Assembly: GCF_001421745.1 (NCBI RefSeq)
Contig: NZ_LMKW01000009.1
Location: 347,507 to 411,506, forward strand
Length of the DNA: 64,000 nt
Direction: 5' to 3'
Source of the DNA: Sphingomonas sp. Leaf230
GTDB taxonomy: Bacteria; Pseudomonadota; Alphaproteobacteria; Sphingomonadales; Sphingomonadaceae
Shown here: positions 9,895 through 18,949 of the stretch, in pieces
Numbering within the stretch: the first letter of the stretch is position 1
How the letters are laid out: each line of letters begins with the position of its first letter
The notes under the pieces: model-generated
Seen by the model: the letters and a program-made list of their open reading frames with translations, nothing else
Database searches by the model: none
Told to the model about the DNA's origin: nothing
Made by a program: the position numbers and the translations under genes

Positions 9895-10625
9895 GCCGCC
9901 AGCGCCGCCAGCATGCGCTGCGTTGCCGGGTGGGCGGCGTTGGCGAAGATGTCGGCGACGTCGCCGGTCTCGACGATGCGGCCGCGTTCGAGCACGGCGA
10001 CGCGGTCGCAGACGTAGCGTACAACGTCCATTTCGTGGGTGATCAGGACGATCGTCAGACCGAGGTCTCGGTTGAGGTCGCGGAGGAGAGTGAGGACCGA
10101 GCGGGTGGTTTCGGGATCGAGTGCGCTGGTCGCTTCGTCGCAGAGCAGGATGTCGGGGTCGGTGGCGAGCGCGCGGGCTATGCCGACGCGCTGTTTCTGG
10201 CCGCCGGAGAGTTGGGCAGGGTATTTGGCGGCGTGATCGGCCAAGCCTACGCGGTCGAGCAGCGCGGCGACTTTCGTCTCGCGCTCGGCTTTGGATACGC
10301 CCGCGAGCACCAGCGGGAACGCGACGTTCGCCGCGACCGTCCGCGACGACAGCAGGCCGAAATTCTGGAAGATCATGCCGATCCGGCGGCGTAGCGCGCG
10401 CAGATCCGCGGCGGACAACGCGGCTACGTCGACGCCATCGACTTCGACCCGGCCCGAAGTCGGGCGTTCGAGTGCGTTGATCAGGCGGATCAGCGTCGAC
10501 TTGCCCGCGCCGGACTGGCCGATGACGCCGAACACGCCGCTTGCTGGAATCTCCAGCGAGACCCCGTCGAGGGCTGCTGCTTCGCTTGCCGGGTAGGTTT
10601 TAACAACGTCGGTGAGGCGGATCAT
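9891..10625 (-). CDS. metN: MetN-family ABC transporter ATPase, lacking the NIL domain
   Basis: A 244-aa ATPase energising the MetI permease. Walker A is GQSGAGKST, the signature is LSGGQKQR and Walker B is [12 protein letters not shown], followed by a THEMDVV switch histidine. E. coli MetN is about 343 aa because a C-terminal NIL domain mediates methionine trans-inhibition. This protein ends right after the nucleotide-binding domain ([13 protein letters not shown]), so that regulatory domain is absent. Its start overlaps the stop of the flavin monooxygenase gene (ATGA). Confidence 0.93.
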   Translation of the reverse strand: MIRLTDVVKTYPASEAAALDGVSLEIPASGVFGVIGQSGAGKSTLIRLINALERPTSGRVEVDGVDVAALSAADLRALRRRIGMIFQNFGLLSSRTVAANVAFPLVLAGVSKAERETKVAALLDRVGLADHAAKYPAQLSGGQKQRVGIARALATDPDILLCDEATSALDPETTRSVLTLLRDLNRDLGLTIVLITHEMDVVRYVCDRVAVLERGRIVETGDVADIFANAAHPATQRMLAALAA

Positions 10626-11638
10626 GCGGAGCCCATCACCTGCACCGCGAACCGCTCCATCTCTTCGGCCTGCGGACTCATCTGGAGCAGCAGCAGGTCG
10701 AGACCGGCGGCTTCGTACTCCGCCACGCGCTCCTTCAACTGTTCGGGCGTGCCGACCAGATTGGGGCGCAGGCCGCGATTAGAAACGGAGTATTCCTGGA
10801 TCTTCAACTCGCGTTCGAGCTGCGTGCCCGACAACCACTGGTCGAAATTCGCATAGCCGGCGGGGAGTTCGGTGACGCTGGTGATGCGCTCCAGCTCGCG
10901 CTTGGCCTCCGCCTCGCTGTCGCGGACGATCGCGTAGGCAGCCATGCCGTATTGCATCGGCGCGCCGCCGGCTGCCTCTCGTCGCGCGGCCATGTCGGCG
11001 ATTTTCGGCGCGATCGCGTCGGCGGGGTCGCCGTGCATGACGTACGCGTCGCACTGCGCGGCGATCATCGTCTTAGCCTTCTCGCTTTCGCCGCCCGCGT
11101 AGACGGTCGGGCGCTTGGCGGGCTTGGGCGAGCAGATCGCCTGTTCGGTGGTGTAGAACTGGCCCGCGAAATCGAACCGCTCCTGCGTCCAAAGCCCGTC
11201 GACGACGGTCAGCCATTCGGCGGTGCGTGCGTAGCGATCGTCGTGCTGGTCGAACTGGAGGCCGTATTGCTTGGCCTCGTCCGCCCACCAGGACGAGACG
11301 ACGTTCAGCGCGAGCCGCCCGCCCGAGATCCGATCGATGTTCGCTGCTGCCTTGGCGAACAGCGCGGGGTGGTGGAAGTTCGGGCGGACCGCGACCATCA
11401 GCTCGATGCTGTCGGTCACCGCGGCGAGCGCGGCCGCGGTCGACCACGCGTCGAGCGCGGGCTGTTCGATGCCCTTGATATCGTTGAGGTTGAGCTCGGC
11501 GATCAGCGTCAGGTCGTAGCCCCAGCGCTCGGCGTTCTGCGTCAGCGCCTTGGTATACGCCCAGCTCGCCTCCATCCCCTCGTCGGGGACATTGCGAAGC
11601 CAGCCGCCGAAGACGGGAGTCCAGTAACCATAGCGCAT
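10622..11638 (-). CDS. LLM-class FMN-dependent monooxygenase (SsuD/SfnG-like)
   Basis: A 338-aa bacterial luciferase-like monooxygenase that would use FMNH2 and O2. Family motifs are [42 protein letters not shown], a [11 protein letters not shown] segment and [24 protein letters not shown]. These correspond to the alkanesulfonate/dimethylsulfone monooxygenase branch. Position between an ATP-grasp gene and an MetNIQ-type importer, with overlapping stops and starts on both sides, suggests it oxidises the imported compound. A sulfonate, sulfone or related sulfur source is the best guess. No flavin reductase is nearby. Confidence 0.88.
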   Translation of the reverse strand: MRYGYWTPVFGGWLRNVPDEGMEASWAYTKALTQNAERWGYDLTLIAELNLNDIKGIEQPALDAWSTAAALAAVTDSIELMVAVRPNFHHPALFAKAAANIDRISGGRLALNVVSSWWADEAKQYGLQFDQHDDRYARTAEWLTVVDGLWTQERFDFAGQFYTTEQAICSPKPAKRPTVYAGGESEKAKTMIAAQCDAYVMHGDPADAIAPKIADMAARREAAGGAPMQYGMAAYAIVRDSEAEAKRELERITSVTELPAGYANFDQWLSGTQLERELKIQEYSVSNRGLRPNLVGTPEQLKERVAEYEAAGLDLLLLQMSPQAEEMERFAVQVMGSA

Positions 11639-12543
11639 CAGCGGGCCTTCTCGATCTGTTCGACGAGGTAATCGACGAGGCGGTCGTGCGGATCCCAGCC
11701 GAGCACGTCCAAGGGCTTGGCGACGAAGTTCGACAGCGCGTTGATGTCGTAGAAGCGCGCCACGCCGTCACGGTCGTCGATCATCACCTCGACCCCGCCG
11801 ACGTCGAGATCGACCGCGCGGGCGATCGCCTCGGCGGCGTCCTTCAGCGTATGCGAGGGCTCGACCGCGGCCATCTTGATGCCCGAGCCGGGGACGACGC
11901 ACGCATCCGCCGGGCAGAGATCGAACGCGCCGCCGCCTGCGACCTCGATCGCGTAGAGGAATTTGCGGTCGAGCGTCTCGATCCGGGTGATCGCGCCGTC
12001 GCGGACGGGGACGTATTCCTGGACCAGCAGCACGCCGTCGACGCTGCTTGGGAGGCCTGCGTCGGCGACGGCGGTGCGCAGTTCGTCGAGGCTGTCGAAG
12101 CGGATGATGCCTGCGCCCGATCCGCCGATGTTCGCTTTGACGACCAGCGGGAAGCGGAGCGTCTGCGCGGCGGGGACGACGTCGGCGGCGCGGTGGACGA
12201 CGCGGGTCTCGGGGATCGCGAGGCCGAGCGAGGCGATCAGCGACAATTGGCGCGCCTTGGAGGCGTCGATCGCGAGCACGTCGGTGCCGTTGATCACGCG
12301 CGCGCCTGTGCGGCGCCAGTGATCGAGCATCGCCATCGTGTCGAAGATCGGATGCTCGTCACTTCGCAGGAAGCTCGACATCGCGATGCGGTTGAAGACG
12401 ACGGGGGCGGGGGCGCTCTGGTCGGCGGGGTTCCAGAAGCCGTCGGGCGTGGCGCGGGTGAACGCGACGCCGCGGCGATCGAGGGCGGCGAACAGCGGTT
12501 CGAACCAGAGCGGGTGCTCGTAGAGAATGGCGAGATCGGTCAT
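11638..12543 (-). CDS. ATP-grasp (RimK-like) ligase
   Basis: A 301-aa ATP-grasp enzyme, first gene of the operon. The ATP-binding lysine region is FPLVVKANIGGSGAGIIRF, followed by VQEYVPVRDG and the metal-binding YDINALSNFVAKPLDVLGWDP near the C-terminus, where the Asn replaces part of the usual E-x-N. The N-terminal 90 residues are a pre-ATP-grasp domain (VVFNRIAMSSFLRSDEHP). RimK-like enzymes ligate an amino acid to a carboxylate; the substrate here is unknown. The stop shares one base with the next start (TGATG). Confidence 0.8.
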   Translation of the reverse strand: MTDLAILYEHPLWFEPLFAALDRRGVAFTRATPDGFWNPADQSAPAPVVFNRIAMSSFLRSDEHPIFDTMAMLDHWRRTGARVINGTDVLAIDASKARQLSLIASLGLAIPETRVVHRAADVVPAAQTLRFPLVVKANIGGSGAGIIRFDSLDELRTAVADAGLPSSVDGVLLVQEYVPVRDGAITRIETLDRKFLYAIEVAGGGAFDLCPADACVVPGSGIKMAAVEPSHTLKDAAEAIARAVDLDVGGVEVMIDDRDGVARFYDINALSNFVAKPLDVLGWDPHDRLVDYLVEQIEKAR

Positions 12544-12657
12544 CGCTCACCGGATACGCATTGCGTGCGGGCGTGCAAACCCAAGCAAAACTTTGCCGCG
12601 CGCAATATCGTGTCGCGGGGCCGCTGACAGGAGCGGGGCGACGCGGTAGCGTAGCGG

Positions 12658-13278
12658 ATGATCTCCAGATTCGTCACGCTCGCTCTTGCCGTCCTCGGCG
12701 CGGTTTCCGTCTCGGCGCAGGAGGCTCCGCTTGCGCCGCCGCCCGTTGCTCCGGCGACCGTCTCGATCGTGATGACGACGAGCGAGGGGCCGATCACGCT
12801 GGCGCTGGAGAAGGAGCGCGCGCCGCTGACGACCGCGAACTTCCTGCGCTATGTCGACCAGAAGCGGCTCGATGGGGTGACGTTCTACCGGGCGATGAAG
12901 CTCGGGGCGGACGCGGGGTTGATCCAGGGTGGGCCGCAGGGCGAGGTGAAGCGGCTGCTGCCGCCGGTGAAGCATGAGCCGACCAGCCAGACCGGGCTGT
13001 CGCACGTCGACGCGACTATTTCGATGGCACGGTTCGCGCCGGGGAGCGCGACGGCGGACTTCTTCATTACCGTCGGGCCGGTGTTGTCGCTCGATGCGAA
13101 TCCGGCGGGGAGTGGGGATACGGCTGGGTTCGCGGCGTTCGGGCATGTGGTGGAGGGGATGGACGTGGTTAAGCGCATTCTTGCTGCGCCGACTTCGCCT
13201 ACTGCCGGGGTCGGGGTGATGAAGGGGCAGATGATCGCCGCGCCGGTGAAGATTTTGACGGTGCGGCGGGTGAAGTAA
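12658..13278 (+). CDS. Periplasmic cyclophilin-type peptidyl-prolyl isomerase
   Basis: A 206-aa protein with a Sec signal peptide (cleavage near VSAQEA, residue 20) and a cyclophilin domain. Visible motifs are ITLALEKERAPLTTANFLRYVD, LDGVTFYRAMK, LIQGGPQGE and AFGHVVEGMDVVKRI, which are standard for bacterial cyclophilins. The usual catalytic-core FFI segment is present as ADFFITVG. It would assist folding in the periplasm. It is divergent from the ATP-grasp operon and ends before a family-B inverted repeat. Confidence 0.93.
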   Translation: MISRFVTLALAVLGAVSVSAQEAPLAPPPVAPATVSIVMTTSEGPITLALEKERAPLTTANFLRYVDQKRLDGVTFYRAMKLGADAGLIQGGPQGEVKRLLPPVKHEPTSQTGLSHVDATISMARFAPGSATADFFITVGPVLSLDANPAGSGDTAGFAAFGHVVEGMDVVKRILAAPTSPTAGVGVMKGQMIAAPVKILTVRRVK

Positions 13279-13314
13279 CGGGCGTCGGATAGAGTGCAAT
13301 CACGCTTCTCAGCG

Positions 13315-13420
13315 ACCACCCCGGCGGAGGCCGGGGCCCAGTTGGGGGACGTCGGCAACTGAGCGCTGCGCGGCGTTACTGCGACCTTTCCAACTGGGCC
13401 CCGGCCTTCGCCGGGGTGGT
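13315..13420. repeat. Intergenic inverted repeat, family B copy 1
   Basis: A pair of roughly 31-nt arms, ACCACCCCGGCGGAGGCCGG... and its complement ending CCTTCGCCGGGGTGGT with one mismatch, separated by about 44 variable bases. It sits in the convergent gap between the cyclophilin gene and the lipid kinase gene. Further copies are at 21273-21375 and 38409-38514. Confidence 0.9.
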
Positions 13421-13470
13421 GCACCGATGAGGGTGGTGCAGAATACTGGCGGCTTCCCCCGGTTTTGTGT

Positions 13471-13520
13471 TTCCCCGCGAAGGCGGGGACCCAGTCTGGG
13501 CTCCCGCCTTCGCGGGAGAA
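13471..13520. repeat. Secondary palindromic pair next to family B copy 1
   Basis: Two short hairpins, CCCCGCGAAGGCGGGG and CTCCCGCCTTCGCGGGAG, are separated by GACCCAGTCTGGG. A related perfect hairpin is next to family B copy 2 at 21498-21527, so the two elements travel together. Confidence 0.7.
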
Positions 13521-13556
13521 CAAGTAACTGGGCGGTGCGGCTAGACGTGCGCGCCG

Positions 13557-14441
13557 TCAGGCCGGCGCCATCACCCGGATAATTCCAGCCGCGACCTTGG
13601 CCGTCACCGGGGTCTTCGCCAGAACCTCGCCGTCGATCGAGATAGGCAATGGCGGGATCGTGTTGATCTTCAGGCTCTTCCCCCGAAAATCGCGCACCTT
13701 CTCGTGACGTGACTCGAGCCGGAACACGCTGGCATACCAGTTCTGCACCAGCCGCCGCTTCACATGCCCCATCACCGCCTGCACCACGATCTCGCCCGAA
13801 TCGACTGCCGCCGCATCCACCAGTTCGGTGCCACCGTGATACGGGCCGTTGGAAATCCGCACCTCGACGACGCGGATCTTCACCGCGGTCGGTCCCTCGC
13901 CGACGATCAGCGTGAACGGGCGGAAGCGCATGTATTGATACGTCGCCCAGGCCAGATAGCCGACCTTGCCGAAGACCTTCTTGAGGCCGTGCGGGACCGT
14001 CTCGGCGATCTTCGGGCTGATGCCCATTGCCGCGCAGTTCGCGAAATAGTCGCCGTCGATCATGCCAAGATCGATCCGGCGCGGCTTGCCGGTCCGGATC
14101 ACCTCGACCGCGCCCTCGATATTCAGCGGAATGCCGAGCGTACGGGCGAAACTGTTGGCGGTGCCGAGCGGCAGGACGCCGAGGATCACGTCGTGGCCGA
14201 CCATCAGGTCGACCAACCCGCTGACCGTACCGTCGCCGCCGCCGAGGATCAGCAGGTCCGGCTTTTTCGCAAGCGCCCGTAGCACCGTCGCCTCCAGATC
14301 CTTCGGATCCTCGACGGCATGCGCGTCGACCTCATAGGGCAGCCCCGACATCGCCGCACACGCGCGCTTAAACAGCTTCTGGCCCTTGCGCGACTTGGCG
14401 TTGACGACGAGCGCGGCAGAGGTGATCGTATCGTTCGACAT
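13557..14441 (-). CDS. Diacylglycerol kinase-family lipid kinase (YegS-like)
   Basis: A 294-aa member of the DAGK catalytic-domain family. The nucleotide-binding motif GGGDGTVSGLVD lies near residue 65, followed by LPLGTANSFARTLGIP, RRIDLGMIDGDYFANCAAMG and the C-terminal ISIDGEVLAKTPV. These proteins phosphorylate diacylglycerol, sphingoid bases or related lipids; in a sphingomonad a sphingosine-like substrate is possible but unproven. The start MSNDTIT at 14441 gives family length. It is divergent from hemB. Confidence 0.92.
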   Translation of the reverse strand: MSNDTITSAALVVNAKSRKGQKLFKRACAAMSGLPYEVDAHAVEDPKDLEATVLRALAKKPDLLILGGGDGTVSGLVDLMVGHDVILGVLPLGTANSFARTLGIPLNIEGAVEVIRTGKPRRIDLGMIDGDYFANCAAMGISPKIAETVPHGLKKVFGKVGYLAWATYQYMRFRPFTLIVGEGPTAVKIRVVEVRISNGPYHGGTELVDAAAVDSGEIVVQAVMGHVKRRLVQNWYASVFRLESRHEKVRDFRGKSLKINTIPPLPISIDGEVLAKTPVTAKVAAGIIRVMAPA

Positions 14442-14533
14442 AACGCCCCCAACGCACGGCATGCGGTTTCGCACCCGTAACGCTTCTCCCGTAAAACTTG
14501 ATCCGTCGCCGTGCATCCCGCAAAGCCCGCCGC

Positions 14534-15526
14534 ATGACCGCAAGCTATCCCGCGCTTCGCCTCCGTCGCACCCGCGCCTCCGCCTGGAGCCGCCGCCTCC
14601 ATGCCGAGACCGTGCTGACTCCCGCCGACCTGATCTGGCCGTTGTTCGTCACCGAAGGAGCCGGCGTCGAGCAACCGATCGCCAGCCTGCCGGGCGTGTC
14701 GCGCTGGTCGGTCGACGGGATCGTCGCGCGGGGGCGCGAGGCGCGCGACCTCGGCATCCCGTGCATCGCGCTGTTCCCGTACACGCAGGTCGATCGCCGG
14801 ACCGAGGATGGCCGCGAAGCGCTGAACCCCGACAATCTGATGTGCCAGGCGATCCGCGCGCTGAAGGATGCGGTGCCCGAGGTCGGCGTGCTGACCGACG
14901 TCGCGCTCGATCCCTACACGAGCCACGGCCATGACGGGCTGGTCGACGCGGCCGGCTATGTCGTCAACGATACGACCGCCGAGATGCTTGTCGCGCAGGC
15001 GCTCAACCAAGCGAACGCGGGCGCCGACATCATCGCGCCGTCGGACATGATGGACGGCCGGATCGGCATGATCCGCAGCGCGCTCGAGGCGGACTCGCAC
15101 CACAACGTCCAGATCATGTCCTACGCCGCCAAGTACGCCAGCGCATTCTACGGCCCGTTCCGCGATGCGGTCGGCTCGCGCGGGCTGCTCAAGGGCGACA
15201 AGAAGACCTACCAGATGGACAATGCCAACGCCGAAGAGGCCTTGCGAGAGGTCGCGATGGATCTGGCGGAGGGCGCCGACACGGTGATGGTCAAGCCCGG
15301 CCTGCCGTATCTCGACATCATCGTCCGCGTGCGTCAGGCGTTCGAGGTCCCGGTGTTCGCGTACCAGGTGTCGGGCGAATACGCGATGATCGAGCACGCG
15401 GTCGCGGCTGGCGCGGCGGAGCGCGACGTGATGGTGCTGGAGACGCTGATGTCGTTCAAGCGCGCGGGTTGCTCGGGCGTGCTGACCTACCACGCGGCGC
15501 ATGCGGCGAAATTGCTCGGCGGATGA
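14534..15526 (+). CDS. hemB: Delta-aminolevulinic acid dehydratase (porphobilinogen synthase)
   Basis: A 330-aa enzyme condensing two ALA molecules to porphobilinogen in haem synthesis. The active-site lysines lie in IMSYAAKYASAFYGPFRDAVGS and TVMVKPGLPYLDII. The metal site reads DVALDPYTSHGHDGLVD, with Asp and Ala where zinc enzymes have cysteines, so this is the Mg-dependent type common in alphaproteobacteria. The start at 14534 fits family length. Its stop overlaps the start of the GNAT gene (ATGA). Confidence 0.97.
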   Translation: MTASYPALRLRRTRASAWSRRLHAETVLTPADLIWPLFVTEGAGVEQPIASLPGVSRWSVDGIVARGREARDLGIPCIALFPYTQVDRRTEDGREALNPDNLMCQAIRALKDAVPEVGVLTDVALDPYTSHGHDGLVDAAGYVVNDTTAEMLVAQALNQANAGADIIAPSDMMDGRIGMIRSALEADSHHNVQIMSYAAKYASAFYGPFRDAVGSRGLLKGDKKTYQMDNANAEEALREVAMDLAEGADTVMVKPGLPYLDIIVRVRQAFEVPVFAYQVSGEYAMIEHAVAAGAAERDVMVLETLMSFKRAGCSGVLTYHAAHAAKLLGG

Positions 15527-16062
15527 TCGAGACCGAACGGCTGATCTTGCGCGGCTGGCGTGATGACGATGCCGCCTTGCATCATGCGATGTGCGCCGAC
15601 CCGGCGGTGATGGCGTATCTCGGGCCGGCGCCGACGCTGGCCGACTCCGTCGCGGTGGTGGCACGCCAGAAGGCGATGTTCGCCGACTATGGCGCGTGCT
15701 TCTGGGCGCTCGAACGACGGGATACCGGAGCGTTTATCGGCTGGTGCGGGATCAAGCCGGGCCCGGTCGGTACGCCGATCGAGGGGAAACCTGAGATCGG
15801 CTGGAGTCTCGCCCAGAGCGAATGGGGGCAGGGCTATGCGCGGGAGGCAGCGGAGGCTTCCCTCGCCTGGGGGTGGCGTGAGATGGACGTGCCGACGGTC
15901 TGGGCGATCACCGTCCCTGCAAACACGGCCAGCCGCACACTCATGGAACGGCTCGGAATGACCCGCGTGGTCGACGGCGACTTCGATCACCCGAAGCTCG
16001 CCGAAGATGACCGCCTTCGCCGCCACATCCTCTACCGGATCGACCGTCCCGCCCATGTCTGA
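15523..16062 (+). CDS. GNAT family N-acetyltransferase (RimJ/RimL-like)
   Basis: A 179-aa acetyltransferase of the ribosomal-protein acetyltransferase type. Motifs are the N-terminal MIETERLILRGWRDDD, IGWSLAQSEWGQGYAREAAEASLAW (acetyl-CoA loop, Q/GxGxA) and ANTASRTLMERLGM. ATG 15523 is chosen because it overlaps the hemB stop and gives the classic ETERLILR start. The 3' end overlaps the next gene by eight bases. The target is unknown. Confidence 0.9.
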   Translation: MIETERLILRGWRDDDAALHHAMCADPAVMAYLGPAPTLADSVAVVARQKAMFADYGACFWALERRDTGAFIGWCGIKPGPVGTPIEGKPEIGWSLAQSEWGQGYAREAAEASLAWGWREMDVPTVWAITVPANTASRTLMERLGMTRVVDGDFDHPKLAEDDRLRRHILYRIDRPAHV

Positions 16063-18295
16063 CACCGATGCGATGGAAGTGCGGCCCCTGATGGCGCGCT
16101 GGTGCCGGACGATGTTCGTGGCGACGATCTTGACGGGGTCGTTCCTGCTGTTCCTCGTCCAGCCGATGGTGGCGCGGATGGCGTTGCCGCGGCTGGGTGG
16201 CGCGCCGGCGGTGTGGAACTCGGCGATGCTGGTGTACCAGGCGTTGCTGCTCGCGGGCTATGCGTATGCGCATTGGCTCGGGCGGGTGAGGCCGCGGGCG
16301 CAGGCGGCGATCCATCTGGGGGTGCTGATCGCTGCGGCGTTGTGGTTGCCGATCGGGCTGATCGCGATGGACCTGCCGGCGGACGCGTTGCCGGCCTTGT
16401 GGGTGCCGTGGCTGCTTGGGCTGTCGATCGGGCCATTGTTCTTCGCGGTCTCCGCGCAGGCGCCGTTGATCCAGCGCTGGTTCAGTGCGGCGAGCGGGGG
16501 CGGCGATCCGTATGCGCTGTATGCCGCGTCTAATCTCGGCAGTTTCGCGGGGCTGATCGCGTATCCGCTACTGGTCGAACCGCTGATGGCGGTGCACGGG
16601 CAGAGCCTGTTGTGGAGCGGCGGGTATCTGCTGCTGATCGTGCTGGTGCTCGCCTGCGCCACGCGCCTGCCGAAGACCGCGGCGGTCGATCATGTCGCCG
16701 CGACCAGCGCGCCGCCGGGCGCGCGGCGGATCGCGCATTGGATCGCGCTGGCGCTCGTGCCGTCGGGGATGATGCTGGCGACGTCGACGTACATCACTAC
16801 CGATATCGTCGCGATGCCGTTGCTGTGGGTGATCCCGCTCGGGCTGTACCTGCTGAGCTTCAGCGTGGCGTTTGCGAACGATCGCTGGCTCGCCGACCTG
16901 CTGACGCGGATCGCGCCGATCACGATTTTGCTGTTCGGTGGCATCATCATGGGCGGGGTCAACGAACGGCCGTTCTTCAGCGCGGGGATCGCGCTGGTGC
17001 TGCTGTTCATGATCTCGGTTGCGCTGCACACGACGCTGTACCGCAAGCGGCCGGCGCCCGATCGTCTGACCGGCTTCTATCTTGCGATGTCGGCGGGTGG
17101 TGCGCTTGGTGGTGTGTTCGCTGCGCTGGTGGCGCCGGTGGTGTTCGACTGGACGTATGAGTATCCGCTGCTGATCCTCGCGGCGGGCGCGCTCGTGCCG
17201 CAAATCTATCTGTTCGGGCGGTTTCGTACGCTGTGGATGGGCAAGGGGCCGGCGAAACACGTCGCGTTGCTCGCGATCGTCGTCGCGCTGGTCATTCTTA
17301 CCGGATTGCGGATCGGCAATCCCGATGGCGTGTTCGGCGAGGGGCGGCAGGGCCTCGTGTTCCTGGTGATAGCGGCGATCGGATTCGTCGCGATCGGTGC
17401 GCGGCGGCCGTACATGGTCGTGCTGGCGGGGGCGCTGGTGCTGTTCGGCGGGTATCGGTCGCTCGAGTTCTCGCTCGATCCGGGCGCGCGGGTGCGGAGT
17501 TATTTCGGCGTCTATACCGTGCGAGACGAGCCGGGGCCGAACGGCGGCACGCGCGAACTCGATCATGGGACGACGGTGCACGGCATCCAGTTGCGCGGTT
17601 CGCCTGCGCGCGAGCGGACGCCGACGACCTATTATGCGGCCGGATCGGGCGTCGGGCAGGCGATGCAAGCCGCGCCCGCGCTATACGGCCCGCAGGCGCG
17701 GATCGGCGTGGTCGGGCTCGGGACGGGGACGCTCTCCTGCTATGCTCGACCGGGGCAGCGCTGGCGGTTCTACGAAATCGATCCGGCGGTGGTGCGGATC
17801 GCGCGGGATACCGGGCAGTTCACCTATCTGTCCCGGTGCCTGCCCAGGTCGGAGATCCGGATGGGCGATGCGCGGATCGCGCTATCGCATGATGCGCCCG
17901 ACAGCCTCGATCTGCTCGCGCTCGATGCGTTCTCTTCGGATTCGGTGCCGATGCACCTGATGACGCGCGAGGCGTTCGCGACCTATGGCCGGGTGCTGTC
18001 ACCGCGCGGCCTGTTGCTGGCGCATATCTCGAACCGGTTCATCGATCTGGAGCCGGTGATCGCGGCGGCGGCGCGCGAGGGCGGATGGACTGCGGTCGAG
18101 CTGAAATACCGTCCGTCGAGCGTGCTGGTCGATCGCGCGTCGGCGTCGGATTGGGTGGCGTTGTCGCGCGATCCGCGTGTGATTGCTGCGTTGCGGTCGG
18201 GTGACCCGGCGTGGGCGCCGCTGGTGCCGCGCAAGCGCTTCACCGCGTGGACCGACGATTATTCGACGATCCTGCCGTTGTTGAAGGGGTTCTAG
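16055..18295 (+). CDS. Membrane protein with fused spermidine-synthase-like domain
   Basis: A 746-aa fusion. About 500 N-terminal residues carry roughly a dozen membrane segments (ILTGSFLLFLVQPMVARMALP at the start). The C-terminal 230 residues are a polyamine-aminopropyltransferase-like Rossmann domain with GVVGLGTGTLSCYA (SAM-type loop), YEIDPAVVRIAR and LDLLALDAFSSDSVPMHLMTREAF. This is the widespread fused MFS/spermidine synthase arrangement, whose substrate and even transport function are not established. It overlaps the GNAT gene by eight bases, so hemB, GNAT and this gene form one transcription unit. It ends before a family-A repeat. Confidence 0.88.
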   Translation: MSDTDAMEVRPLMARWCRTMFVATILTGSFLLFLVQPMVARMALPRLGGAPAVWNSAMLVYQALLLAGYAYAHWLGRVRPRAQAAIHLGVLIAAALWLPIGLIAMDLPADALPALWVPWLLGLSIGPLFFAVSAQAPLIQRWFSAASGGGDPYALYAASNLGSFAGLIAYPLLVEPLMAVHGQSLLWSGGYLLLIVLVLACATRLPKTAAVDHVAATSAPPGARRIAHWIALALVPSGMMLATSTYITTDIVAMPLLWVIPLGLYLLSFSVAFANDRWLADLLTRIAPITILLFGGIIMGGVNERPFFSAGIALVLLFMISVALHTTLYRKRPAPDRLTGFYLAMSAGGALGGVFAALVAPVVFDWTYEYPLLILAAGALVPQIYLFGRFRTLWMGKGPAKHVALLAIVVALVILTGLRIGNPDGVFGEGRQGLVFLVIAAIGFVAIGARRPYMVVLAGALVLFGGYRSLEFSLDPGARVRSYFGVYTVRDEPGPNGGTRELDHGTTVHGIQLRGSPARERTPTTYYAAGSGVGQAMQAAPALYGPQARIGVVGLGTGTLSCYARPGQRWRFYEIDPAVVRIARDTGQFTYLSRCLPRSEIRMGDARIALSHDAPDSLDLLALDAFSSDSVPMHLMTREAFATYGRVLSPRGLLLAHISNRFIDLEPVIAAAAREGGWTAVELKYRPSSVLVDRASASDWVALSRDPRVIAALRSGDPAWAPLVPRKRFTAWTDDYSTILPLLKGF

Positions 18296-18302
18296 CCTTC
18301 TG

Positions 18303-18426
18303 ATCCTCCCCCGCCAGGGGGAGGTGGCGCCGAAGGCGACGGAGGGGGAGGACACGCGACCGCCGTTTCGCCTTCCTCCCCCTCCGTCTGGCAAGCGCCA
18401 GCCACCTCCCCCTGGCGGGGGAGGAT
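18303..18426. repeat. Intergenic inverted repeat, family A copy 2
   Basis: The 26-nt outer arms are the same sequence as in copy 1 at 7141-7266, and the inner GACGGAGGGGGAGG arms are retained, with a different central spacer. It starts eight bases after the fusion gene's stop and ends 14 bases before the convergent lipoprotein gene's stop. Confidence 0.92.
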
Positions 18427-18439
18427 TGACGGGTAGGGA

Positions 18440-18949
18440 TCAAGCAGCGGGGAGGCTTGCCTGGATGCGCGTGATCGTGGCGCCCTGGCGATCGTTTTCC
18501 GCCTGTGCCTTGTCGCGGATCGCGGCCAGCGCGGGATAGTCGGCTTGCAGCTTGGCAGCGCGATCGGTGGCGCGTTGTTCGATGTCCGTCACCAGCGCGG
18601 ACGATTGTGCGCGCCAGTCGTCGAGTCCGGCAAGCCCGGTTTGGGCGGCTAGCCACGCATCGCTGCCGACAGAGCCGCCGCGTGCGGTCCGTGCGAGGGC
18701 TTCGGTCTTGGCTGCGTCGCGCGTGAAGCCGGTGGCGATCGCGTCGAGCTTGCCCGATATCGTCCGGATATCGGCATCGAGGGCGGGATCGGGGGCGGCC
18801 ACGGCGGTCTTCACCTCGGGCTCGGCGAATCCGAGCTTCTCGACCGGACGCAGGCCGAGCGACGGATAGGCGGTGGTATCCTTGCTGCATGCGGACGCCG
18901 CGAGCAGGGCGAAGAGCGACAGCGAGCGGAGCGGAGCGGCGAGTTTCAT
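18440..18949 (-). CDS. Hypothetical lipoprotein
   Basis: A 169-aa predicted lipoprotein with signal peptide MKLAAPLRSLSLFALLAASAC; the lipobox ends in ASAC, giving lipidated Cys21. The mature part is helical and charged, with no recognised domain. It looks like a small coiled-coil envelope protein (ADIRTISGKLDAIATGF..., SALVTDIEQRATDRAAKL). Only two cysteines would be expected to matter, the lipid one and none conserved. I do not recognise the family. Confidence 0.75.
   Translation of the reverse strand: MKLAAPLRSLSLFALLAASACSKDTTAYPSLGLRPVEKLGFAEPEVKTAVAAPDPALDADIRTISGKLDAIATGFTRDAAKTEALARTARGGSVGSDAWLAAQTGLAGLDDWRAQSSALVTDIEQRATDRAAKLQADYPALAAIRDKAQAENDRQGATITRIQASLPAA

Noticed and set aside
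12544..12657. SAM or other riboswitch upstream of the met-type operon
   Set aside because: I looked for the SAM-II pseudoknot and SAM/SAH box patterns in the leader and did not recognise any; the leader is also short.
18303..18426. CRISPR array or insertion sequence explanation for the GC-rich repeats
   Set aside because: No repeat-spacer periodicity, no cas genes and no transposase; each element is a single inverted repeat at separate sites.
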